16,509 nucleotides of DNA from an uncultured Cellvibrio sp. (lineage in GTDB: Bacteria > Pseudomonadota > Gammaproteobacteria > Pseudomonadales > Cellvibrionaceae). Shown in pieces: positions 1 through 6,350 of this stretch. Every line of letters begins with the position of its first letter. Positions within the stretch are counted from its first letter, which is position 1. The position numbers were made by a program, and so were the translations under genes. The DNA lies in NCBI GenBank assembly GCA_946481095.1, contig CAMLML010000090.1, forward strand, positions 1-16,509, given 5' to 3'. The notes under the pieces are model-generated. The model did no database searches. It was not told the origin of the DNA and saw nothing but the letters and a program-made list of their open reading frames with translations.

Positions 1-1612
1 GAATCTGGTTGGCACCGGACCAGCCGGGCAGGGTGTCGGTGGCCGGTGTCAGGGTATCGCCACTGAGTGTGCTGGCTGCATAGAAAGTCAGACGGTGCGC
101 TGCAGGCTCCTGCAAAATACCGCCCGGAATCTCTTCAGCCCCAATGGTTCGGCCCCAGTTGTCGTTGATCGGTACTTTGAAACCGTTGCTCCATGGCCCG
201 AAATCCACCATGGCCTGACGTGCACGGAATTCCATAATCATGCGGCGGATTTGATCTTCTCCAACACCGGTAGCGAGTGATCGCAAAACATGTTTGTAAG
301 GACCTTTCGCCCAAAGCCAGCCATTGGCACCTTTGGAAACATGTACCCCAAGGAAGTGCGGGAATGCAGAGTTGTATTGGTTGCCGCCCAGATAATCACG
401 CCATGTGGAGATCTGTTGGCCGCCACTGGTTCTGTTTACGCCTTCAGCATCGGGACCACCGAAAGTGCCGTCTTGCAGCCAGCCGCTGTAGTTCTCGATC
501 GGCATATGGGGCGCCAGGAAGGAGGTGGCATCCAGGAAGCCCACGCCGTAACTGTTATTACGGGATGCTTCAAGATTCATTTGTAACCAGGTATTACCCC
601 CTTCGTTGAACCAGGCAGACTTGTTTCCACGGGTGGCCATGATGGTATGGATAAACTCATGGGTAATACCACCGCGCTCACTGGGTGTGACAACGGGGTA
701 GTAAGACAACAACACCATCGGATAACCGTTGATACCACTTTGCCATCCGCCTTTCTCGGTGTTGGAGGCATTGTCGGTACACAGGCCTGAACCATAAAGG
801 TAGATATTGCTGAAGTAACCTTCGGCTTGCAGTTTATCGACTGGCCAACCCATCACATTGTGGATGTAATCCGCATCTTCATTGAGGTTGGTGAGTACAC
901 GATCTATGTCAGCATCGGTGATACTCGGGTTGCGGTTTGGTCCCCAAAGGAAAGCAAAGCGCCCTTTGGTTTTAACCCCGGCGACCTGGTTTTGCGGGCA
1001 TCCGTAATAGACTTTGAACTTGCTGGTATCCACTTGTCCGAAGTCAGTGCGGAAGTCGTAGTTGAGGTCGGGTTCATACTTCGGCCATTCGTAGGCTCCG
1101 CACTGGGCAAGGCCGGTGCTGCTCGCGCTGCTGGAGTTAGCGGATGAAGAATTGTTGCTTGATAACGAACTGCTGTTAGAAGAACTTCGTGAACTTGAAG
1201 ACGAACTTCGGGATGAAGAAATACTATTGGATGAGCTTCTGGATGACGAAAAACTGCTGGATATTGAGCTGCTCAAGTTGGAAGAACTCACTGATAAAGA
1301 ACTGGAGCTGATCATTATCAGGATTGAGGACTGTGAACTTTTACTGGACGAGAGACTTGAAATGGAATTGCTGCTTGATATCGAACTGCTTCTGGAGCTA
1401 CTGATACTGCTGCTCTCAACGGCTTTACTGCTTCCAGCGTCTGGAACTGAAGAAGCAACAGAATGGCTGTTTTGACTCGACGAGCTTTCGGAATCATCGG
1501 TGCCCTGTGCTCCGCATGCAGTCAGTACAAAAATCAGTGAGGACAAAAGCATGGTTTTCAATGGAACACACACTCCACGAAAGTTCACCGTTAAAAGTGA
1601 AAGTGTTTTCAT
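1..1612 (-). CDS. Poly-serine-linker lipoprotein with HEXXH metallopeptidase-like domain (3' end outside window)
   Basis: An uninterrupted minus-strand frame of 537 codons runs off the left edge. The N-terminus has a hydrophobic segment (about residues 21-32) ending in lipobox L30-T-A-C33, so the protein is probably an outer-membrane or surface lipoprotein; residue +2 is Gly, not the Asp that retains lipoproteins in the inner membrane. Residues about 43-166 form a serine-rich linker, followed by a globular domain from Cys171. That domain carries H318-E-F-I-H322 and, 14 residues later, W334-F-N-E337-G-G-N. This arrangement (HEXXH plus a downstream NEG glutamate) is typical of gluzincin/peptidase-MA-like zinc enzymes. 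The domain resembles DUF6055-type proteins, recalled rather than searched. Start: ATG at 1612 is the longest; TTG at 1561 would give a more usual short signal peptide. Divergent from the SDR gene. Substrate unknown. Confidence 0.8.
   Translation of the reverse strand, partial: MKTLSLLTVNFRGVCVPLKTMLLSSLIFVLTACGAQGTDDSESSSSQNSHSVASSVPDAGSSKAVESSSISSSRSSSISSSNSISSLSSSKSSQSSILIMISSSSLSVSSSNLSSSISSSFSSSRSSSNSISSSRSSSSSSRSSSNSSSLSSNNSSSANSSSASSTGLAQCGAYEWPKYEPDLNYDFRTDFGQVDTSKFKVYYGCPQNQVAGVKTKGRFAFLWGPNRNPSITDADIDRVLTNLNEDADYIHNVMGWPVDKLQAEGYFSNIYLYGSGLCTDNASNTEKGGWQSGINGYPMVLLSYYPVVTPSERGGITHEFIHTIMATRGNKSAWFNEGGNTWLQMNLEASRNNSYGVGFLDATSFLAPHMPIENYSGWLQDGTFGGPDAEGVNRTSGGQQISTWRDYLGGNQYNSAFPHFLGVHVSKGANGWLWAKGPYKHVLRSLATGVGEDQIRRMIMEFRARQAMVDFGPWSNGFKVPINDNWGRTIGAEEIPGGILQEPAAHRLTFYAASTLSGDTLTPATDTLPGWSGANQI
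1115..1486 (-). repeat. Poly-serine linker coding region
   Basis: About 124 codons of mixed AGY and TCN serine codons, with scattered Asn, Arg, Ile and Leu, link the lipidated Cys33 to the folded domain starting near Cys171. Such linkers join domains in secreted carbohydrate-active and related proteins of Cellvibrio-type bacteria. The run is broken once by a hydrophobic pentapeptide, ILIMI, at residues 97-101. The opposite strand stays open through this region as a Leu/Glu-rich shadow frame, which is a composition artefact. Confidence 0.85.
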
Positions 1613-2088
1613 AGTCTGGCCTGTAAAAAATTTTTTATTAATAAATTATGTTGCGCAGTCTATGTGCGTGAGTTAATCGTATACAAGTGTTCATTAGTGT
1701 TAATAATCGGTAAATTCGTGAAATATGAGTTGTTTCCATTATTAACGAGATTGGGTTCTTGTTTTTACGCTAACCTTTTTGTAAGTAATTTGGTGGGTTC
1801 GATAGGGGGGGGGCATCTTTGGTTCACAATCCGGGATGTGTGGCAGACGAAAATGGGTTCAAACGAATAAAAAATAAATCCCAAAAAACTTTGTATGAAA
1901 TAAAAATGTGATAGTGAAAATCCCCCTGCTTTCAGGTTGGCGCATAAATATCCATTTGTATATGTGTGGCAGTAAATATTGATTTGCAGCTGGAGTTTTT
2001 CCTGAAAATAAGGCTTAAATGGCTCGTCAATTACTGAATGTTATCAAAGCTTGGGATGTAATATTCCTATTAATCTATTGGAGAAAAA
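1613..2088. other. 476-bp divergent intergenic region, no gene seen
   Basis: AT-rich DNA between the divergently transcribed lipoprotein and SDR genes, so it must hold both promoters; I could not place -35/-10 boxes with confidence. It contains a run of nine G (1805-1813). An open frame of 68 codons (1664-1870) has no ribosome-binding site and no recognisable protein features, so I do not call it a gene. The SDR ribosome-binding site GGAG is at 2080-2083. Confidence 0.6.
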
Positions 2089-2754
2089 ATGAAACAAACA
2101 GTTTTAATTACAGGCGCTAACCGTGGAATTGGATTGGCTCTGGTTAAGTATTATTTGTCCGGTGGGTGCAAAGTCTATGGTGTGTGCCGTCAAAGCAGCC
2201 ATGATCTCGATGCATCAGGTGCAGAGGTGATTCAGGGTATTGATGTTGCAACCGATGAAAGTGGTGTTTTATTAAAACAACATCTGCAAGGAGTGACGAT
2301 TGATCTTCTGATTAATAACGCGGGCATTTTGCGTCATGAAACTTTGGACAATTTAAATTTCGATAGCATCTTGCAACAATTTCAAATTAATTCTCTTGGC
2401 CCTTTACGAGTCACTCATGCATTAATTGGCAATTTGCAAAAAGGTTCAAAAGTGGCATTGATCACCAGCCGCATGGGATCAATCGCAGACAATGGTTCCG
2501 GTGGTTATTACGGATATCGTATGTCAAAAGCGGCATTAAATGCTGCGGGTATGTCGTTAACTCGCGATTTAACACCGCGTGGTATCCCCGTTGCTATTTT
2601 ACATCCGGGTTTTGTTGCAACCGATATGGTGGGAAATCGCGGTGATATATCACCACAACTTTCTGCTGAACGCCTGGCGCAAAGAATAGCGGCTTTGAAT
2701 ATGGAATCCAGCGGCACTTTTTGGCATTCGAATGGCGAAGTCTTACCTTGGTAA
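2089..2754 (+). CDS. Short-chain dehydrogenase/reductase (SDR) family oxidoreductase
   Basis: A 221-aa NAD(P)-dependent oxidoreductase of the classical SDR type, presumably cytosolic. The dinucleotide-binding motif TGANRGIG is at residues 8-15 and NNAG at 76-79. The catalytic set appears intact: N101 (QINSLGP), a Ser at 131 (S127 is a less likely alternative), and Y143-x-x-x-K147 in YRMSK. HPGFVATDM at 172-180 is the usual post-catalytic PG segment. The short length and the RMSKAALN stretch resemble the C-factor (CsgA-like) SDR subgroup, but the substrate cannot be read from sequence. A good GGAG ribosome-binding site lies 5 nt before the ATG. It stands alone, divergent from the lipoprotein gene, with a MITE-like element 30 bp after its stop. 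Confidence 0.92.
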   Translation: MKQTVLITGANRGIGLALVKYYLSGGCKVYGVCRQSSHDLDASGAEVIQGIDVATDESGVLLKQHLQGVTIDLLINNAGILRHETLDNLNFDSILQQFQINSLGPLRVTHALIGNLQKGSKVALITSRMGSIADNGSGGYYGYRMSKAALNAAGMSLTRDLTPRGIPVAILHPGFVATDMVGNRGDISPQLSAERLAQRIAALNMESSGTFWHSNGEVLPW

Positions 2755-2784
2755 CCAAATTTTTAATAAAATTTTATTTATTCT

Positions 2785-2935
2785 GAGACCTTTGCACGAA
2801 TCCATTTTTGTTTAATTTCACTTCGTCATCCCTGCGAAGGCAGGGATCCAGCCTTTGATTTCATTGAAATTTTTTAACTGCTGGATTCCTGCCTTCGCAG
2901 GAATGACGATTAATTTTGATTCGTGCAAAACTCTC
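2785..2935. mobile_element. MITE-like element with terminal inverted repeats and target duplication
   Basis: The left end GAGACCTTTGCACGAATC (2785-2802) matches the reverse complement of 2918-2935 at 16 of 18 positions. The direct repeat ATTCT flanks both sides (2780-2784 and 2936-2940), as expected of a target-site duplication. Inside, 2824-2851 and 2881-2908 form a second inverted repeat (26 of 28 matching), and each arm is itself palindromic (for example ATCCCTGC-gaag-GCAGGGAT). There is no transposase, so it would move only in trans. The outer end resembles IS5-family-type termini I recall, and the internal palindrome resembles the REP/dRS3-type repeats spread through many proteobacteria. 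A spurious minus-strand frame across it encodes the familiar VIPAKAGIQ-type translation of such repeats. Confidence 0.8.
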
Positions 2936-3140
2936 ATTCTGAAAAAGAAATATCGATAACAGGATTTTTGATTATTTCGCATAATGAAAAATACGCCTGC
3001 TTTTTTTGATAATGATGAAAACTGCGCAGGCATAAAATTTATTTACACTTCTCAAAAAAAATTAATCAATTTTCTTCGTTTTGCAATTCAAAGTAACGAA
3101 ATTGGTCTAGTCTCTAGTTCATGTTTGATTGATAAGTTTA

Positions 3141-3179
3141 AGTAATGCTCTGTTAACTATCAGGATCAGAGTCATTACT
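3141..3179. promoter_or_regulatory. Imperfect inverted repeat upstream of the GTPase/Roadblock operon
   Basis: AGTAATGCTCTG (3141-3152) pairs with CAGAGTCATTACT (3167-3179), with one bulged base and a 14-nt loop, ending 30 bp before the first ATG of the operon. It could be an operator or a 5'-leader hairpin. There is no U-tract after it, so a simple terminator is unlikely. The role is inferred from position only. Confidence 0.45.
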
Positions 3180-3209
3180 GCTTTTAACTTTTGGTCTTAG
3201 AGACGTTTT

Positions 3210-3848
3210 ATGGAAGAGAAATTGTGTTTGGGCTGTTTGGGCCTGATCAAACCGGAAATTGATTTAATCAGTACGATTCTACGTACCAGTTCCAGGCTAC
3301 AAGGCGATTGGATTTTAGTGGATAGTGGTGAATGTGATGCCCTGCTTGTTTATAACGCAGAAAAAAATTTCGATCCGTTTGTACTTAAACCCGCAACTCA
3401 ATTAATCATGATCAAGCGTCGTGGCGAAAGTTATACTGGTCACGCATTTTTTAAACCTTTCCGTGCTGATGAGTTGGTCGATACTTTAATTCTGATTAAA
3501 ACCAATATTGGTAGTGCACCACTAATATCTGACGAGGCTCCTGTTTCCAAAAAATTATACGGCCTTAAAAAATGGCCATCCAACAAACTGCTTTCGCAGA
3601 ATAAAAATTTCACATTGCTAGCGGTTTATTTAAGTCGCGGGACTAAAACCATTGATAATCTTGTCACCTTATCAGGCCAAAGTGAAAAATTTTGTCAGCA
3701 ATTTATAACATTACTTGAACATCATGATTTGATAACGGCAGAGATTAAAGCAACCCAGCCTGTTAGAACCAGGCATATACAACAAGTTGAATCCAAAAAA
3801 ACATTTCTGTCGTTATTGAAATCGCGATTGGGAATCGGTCAATCATAA
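3210..3848 (+). CDS. Unrecognised 212-aa protein leading the GTPase/Roadblock operon
   Basis: I do not recognise the family. No signal peptide or membrane segment is visible, so it is presumably cytosolic. The N-terminal half (about 1-105) reads like an alternating alpha/beta fold, with hydrophobic strands such as WILVDS and ALLVYN. A polar stretch (about 106-130) leads to a C-terminal helical part (about 131-180, FTLLAVYLSRG...LLEHHDLI) whose pattern resembles a winged-helix domain. The tail is basic (KSRLGIG). It sits 18 bp before the GTPase and clearly shares its operon. By analogy with actinobacterial conservons, which encode a DUF742 winged-helix-like protein beside GTPase and Roadblock genes, it may be an adaptor or effector; this is inference. 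Confidence 0.75.
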   Translation: MEEKLCLGCLGLIKPEIDLISTILRTSSRLQGDWILVDSGECDALLVYNAEKNFDPFVLKPATQLIMIKRRGESYTGHAFFKPFRADELVDTLILIKTNIGSAPLISDEAPVSKKLYGLKKWPSNKLLSQNKNFTLLAVYLSRGTKTIDNLVTLSGQSEKFCQQFITLLEHHDLITAEIKATQPVRTRHIQQVESKKTFLSLLKSRLGIGQS

Positions 3849-3866
3849 TAAAAAGAGAATGATGCG

Positions 3867-4397
3867 ATGAAAGAATATAAATTGGTATTTACTGGTACAA
3901 CTGGCGCAGGAAAAACCACCGCAATTGCGGCGATTAGCGAATCACCACCAGTTAAAACAGATGTGGCCAATACAGATGAAACCATTAACAAGGAGTCAAC
4001 TACAGTCGGTTTGGATTTTGGACAAATAAATCTGGCGAATGGTGATCGTTTACGTTTGTTTGGTACGCCGGGACAAGCGCGGTTTGATTTTATGTGGAAG
4101 ATATTGGTTAAGGATGCGTTTGGCATCATTATCCTTATTGATAATTCACGCCCCGATCCTATTGCAGATTTGAATCTTTATATTAATGGATTTGCACAAG
4201 AGCTATTAACCATACCTTGTGTCATTGGTGTGGGTCGCACAGAAACACATGGCCATCCATCACTGGACGATTTTTCTGTTGCGCTTGAAAATCGAAATTT
4301 AATTATTCCTGTTATTCCGGTTGATGTTCGTCATGCAGACGATGTGAATTCACTGATTTCTATATTGATGGCGCAGACTGAAGCAGAATTAATTTAA
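3867..4397 (+). CDS. Ras-like small GTPase (COG2229-type)
   Basis: A 176-aa single-domain P-loop GTPase. The Walker A motif GTTGAGKT is at residues 10-17, and a switch-I threonine lies in ESTTVGLDFG (T45/T46). The switch-II/G3 region is LFGTPGQARFDF (64-75): the usual DxxG Asp is Gly66, as I recall for the bacterial COG2229 group, and a Ras-like Gln70 is kept. The G4 NKxD motif is degenerate (GRTE, 123-126), so guanine specificity is less certain than in Ras. The G5 area is near PVDVRHAD (151-158). Related bacterial GTPases (MglA, SofG, conservon CvnD) act as polarity or signalling switches with Roadblock partners. It is followed after 34 bp by a Roadblock gene. Probably a nucleotide-dependent switch controlled by the Roadblock proteins encoded downstream. 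Confidence 0.88.
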   Translation: MKEYKLVFTGTTGAGKTTAIAAISESPPVKTDVANTDETINKESTTVGLDFGQINLANGDRLRLFGTPGQARFDFMWKILVKDAFGIIILIDNSRPDPIADLNLYINGFAQELLTIPCVIGVGRTETHGHPSLDDFSVALENRNLIIPVIPVDVRHADDVNSLISILMAQTEAELI

Positions 4398-4431
4398 TGA
4401 TTGAAAAATTAATCTAGCGATTAAGGAAACT

Positions 4432-4809
4432 ATGAATATTGCAGACTATATTGTTAAAGCCGCAAAAGATGAATGTAGTAATCTTTTAAGCGAACAGAAT
4501 GGTGTTTTAGCGGTTGTTATTGCCAGCGTTGATGGTTTTGATTTGGTCAGTTCGGGATCGCTTGATCCATCGCGTATTGCAGCTATGTCGAGCTCTATTG
4601 CGGCGATTGGTTCAGTAGTAACGCAAGAAGTTCATATTGGTGCCAGTAAAAGCATCACAGTGAATACTGAAAATGGTTTTGTATATATTACCTATTTGGA
4701 ATTGGCAGGTATTAGTCACGTTCTGAATGTTGTAGCGGATAAATCAGCGGTGTTGGCGCAGGTTATATATCGCTCCAGTGAAATAGGCAAAAGGTTAAAA
4801 AACATTTGA
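4432..4809 (+). CDS. Roadblock/LC7 domain protein
   Basis: A 125-aa protein that is one complete Roadblock/LC7 domain. It has the N-terminal helix, then the strand-turn-strand segment GVLAVVIASVDGFDLVS (about 24-40), the central helix RIAAMSSSIAAIGSVV (about 47-62), and two further strands (about 73-101) before the last helix. Roadblock proteins dimerise and bind small GTPases; MglB is the GTPase-activating partner of MglA in Myxococcus. This copy is the most canonical of the three in the operon. Its stop overlaps the next start (TTGA at 4806-4809), implying translational coupling and probably a defined stoichiometry with the next product. Confidence 0.9.
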   Translation: MNIADYIVKAAKDECSNLLSEQNGVLAVVIASVDGFDLVSSGSLDPSRIAAMSSSIAAIGSVVTQEVHIGASKSITVNTENGFVYITYLELAGISHVLNVVADKSAVLAQVIYRSSEIGKRLKNI

Positions 4810-5180
4810 ATTATCAATTGATAGAATTGGAATTGCATAAAGTTGCAAAGGCACCTGGAATAATTGCTTGCGCACTTGTCGCTATAGATACAGGCATGAT
4901 TTGTCTGTCAACTTCCTGTGAAAGTCAGTTTGATGTGATGGCGGAAGGTGCTCGCGATTATTGGGCGCTTCATAATCGCAACGGGAAAATTTTCGATGCA
5001 ATCGGTGGCGTAAAAAATATTTACGTACAGCACGCCAAAGGTACTATTTGCATACATGCTTGCGGAGAAACAATGTTGTTAATTACTTTTGCAAATTCAA
5101 GCAAATTGTATTGGAACGATTGGCCCTTGACCACAATTGGCTTGCGTAATGCAATTCAGCAATCTGAGGAATCAAGTTAG
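4806..5180 (+). CDS. Divergent Roadblock-like protein
   Basis: A 124-aa protein starting at TTG (4806), overlapping the previous stop by 4 nt. Its layout follows the Roadblock fold: a helix, then GIIACALVAIDTGMICLST (about 18-36), a central helical part, then strands NIYVQHAKGTICIHACG and MLLITFANSS. Sequence similarity to the previous gene is weak, so the assignment rests on length, pattern and position. It has five cysteines and several Trp residues, unlike its neighbour. It probably forms a hetero-partner of the canonical Roadblock protein or of the GTPase. A later start is possible but no better ribosome-binding site is visible. Confidence 0.72.
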   Translation: MNYQLIELELHKVAKAPGIIACALVAIDTGMICLSTSCESQFDVMAEGARDYWALHNRNGKIFDAIGGVKNIYVQHAKGTICIHACGETMLLITFANSSKLYWNDWPLTTIGLRNAIQQSEESS

Positions 5181-5230
5181 TTTTTTTAGTAAGAAAGTGT
5201 TTATCAACAATCAACTGTCAGGAATAGGTT

Positions 5231-5590
5231 ATGGCTACTATCAAACAAAGCTTGGAAGAACTTTTAGTGTTGGATGGAGGTTTATGTTGTGCCCTTGTGG
5301 ATTCAAGTAGTGGCATGATGTTGGGTTCGGCGGGAACGGGGGTCGATTTGGAGGTGGCTGCAGCAGGTAATACTGAAGTGGTTCGCGCCAAATTGAAAAC
5401 CATGCGTTCACTTGGCTTAAACGATGTGATCGAGGATATTTTAATTACCCTCGGTAAGCATTACCACTTGATTCGCCCTATGTCGCGAAAAGAAGGTGTG
5501 TTTATTTATTATGTACTGGATAAAGCCAAAGCAAACCTGGCCTTAGCCAGACGTAAACTTCAGGATGTTGAAAAAGAATTAAGTTTTTAA
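5231..5590 (+). CDS. Second divergent Roadblock-like protein
   Basis: A 119-aa protein, last gene of the operon, with its own good ribosome-binding site (AGGAATAGG before ATG). The pattern fits the Roadblock fold: N-terminal helix SLEELLVLDGG, strand-turn-strand LCCALVDSSSGMMLGSA (about 18-34), central helix AAAGNTEVVRAKLKTM (about 43-58), strands DILITLGKHYHLIRPM and GVFIYYVLDKA, and a long C-terminal helix rich in charged residues (NLALARRKLQDVEKEL). The extended last helix could mediate contacts with the GTPase or the 212-aa protein. The 50-bp gap before it is the widest in the operon, so an internal promoter is conceivable. A strong terminator follows. Confidence 0.75.
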   Translation: MATIKQSLEELLVLDGGLCCALVDSSSGMMLGSAGTGVDLEVAAAGNTEVVRAKLKTMRSLGLNDVIEDILITLGKHYHLIRPMSRKEGVFIYYVLDKAKANLALARRKLQDVEKELSF

Positions 5591-5606
5591 ATAAATTTTT
5601 GCTGTT

Positions 5607-5641
5607 AATTAAAAGGGCGCAATTGCTGCGCCCTTTTAATT
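5607..5641. terminator. Bidirectional intrinsic terminator
   Basis: A perfect 14-bp stem (AATTAAAAGGGCGC at 5607-5620 with its complement at 5628-5641) and a 7-nt loop. A/T tracts on both sides let it end the GTPase/Roadblock operon on the plus strand and the convergent DUF3828-like gene, whose stop is at 5642, on the minus strand. Confidence 0.93.
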
Positions 5642-6238
5642 TCATTTTTGATCAGTGACTTTTGGTTGCACTGATTGATCTATCAGTAGTCGATAAATGA
5701 CTTTTGAATCAGGATCAGGATTGGCAAGATATTCTGCATTCTCTTGGCGAATATATTCGCGCACGGATGATTCGTTCTTTTCATCGTACGCAATATCATC
5801 GACTACCCATATGTTGTTTTCCTGAATCATCTTGAATCTGATTATTTTGTCGTAATAGGCATCTTTGGCACTTGGGAAAACATTGAGACTGACTTGAATA
5901 ATATTGCCGGTAATTTCGGTAACACTAATGGCTGAATTTTCGTAGTTTAATTTTGGATCAGTTTCCTGTGTATTCAAATATTCGTCTCCAGACGCATTCC
6001 AGCCACATACACCAGTTGCATATTCAGAGCAGATTGCATAATTTTTTTCGATGTCTGCTAAAAATGCATTTGAGAATTTTAGCTTTGGCAGTTTGGTATC
6101 CGGTGTTTTGTGTAAGTGATAATCCAAATAGCTGCGATAAAAATCCTTGATGATTTTTTTGGCATTTGGTGATGTATCTGCGTTTGTAATTCCCGCCAAT
6201 AAAAAAACGAACAGTATAATTATTTTGAACGGGTGCAT
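5642..6238 (-). CDS. Secreted DUF3828-like protein
   Basis: A 198-aa protein with a clear signal peptide (MHPFKIIILFVFLLAGITNA, likely cut after A20), so it is periplasmic or secreted. The mature part begins with KKIIKDFYRSYLDYHL and then LKFSNAFLADIEK, the FYxxYL and F(S)xxhLxxI pattern I associate with DUF3828 proteins. Two cysteines (C70, C78) could form a disulfide. A strand-rich region with INVFPSAKDAY-like alternation and NIWVVDDIAYDE follows, as in NTF2-like/DUF3828 folds that bind unknown ligands. The function is unknown. It lies downstream of fusA on the same strand, but a terminator separates them, so it is probably transcribed alone. Confidence 0.8.
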   Translation of the reverse strand: MHPFKIIILFVFLLAGITNADTSPNAKKIIKDFYRSYLDYHLHKTPDTKLPKLKFSNAFLADIEKNYAICSEYATGVCGWNASGDEYLNTQETDPKLNYENSAISVTEITGNIIQVSLNVFPSAKDAYYDKIIRFKMIQENNIWVVDDIAYDEKNESSVREYIRQENAEYLANPDPDSKVIYRLLIDQSVQPKVTDQK

Positions 6239-6297
6239 GATTCACCTGCAAATTGATTAACCGATTATAGAAAGTCTGATGTGGCTTATCCTGAAAT

Positions 6298-6334
6298 AAA
6301 AAAACCCCGGCAGTTTCACTGGCGGGGCTTTTCA
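6298..6334 (-). terminator. Intrinsic terminator of fusA
   Basis: Read on the minus strand, CCCCGCCAGT and ACTGCCGGGG form a GC-rich stem with one internal C-C mismatch and a GAA loop, followed by seven or more T. It lies 17-50 bp after the EF-G stop codon and before the DUF3828-like gene. Confidence 0.88.
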
Positions 6335-6350
6335 CAGCTAGCTTACCAAC

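Noticed and set aside
1116..1475. 119-codon plus-strand frame rich in Leu and Glu
   Set aside because: It is the reverse of the poly-serine linker; serine codons read backwards give Leu, Glu and Asp codons.
1664..1870. 68-codon plus-strand frame between lipoprotein and SDR genes
   Set aside because: No ribosome-binding site, crosses a G9 tract and shows no protein-like pattern.
2818..3033. 71-codon minus-strand frame
   Set aside because: It is the typical spurious translation of the MITE/REP-like palindrome (VIPAKAGIQ type).
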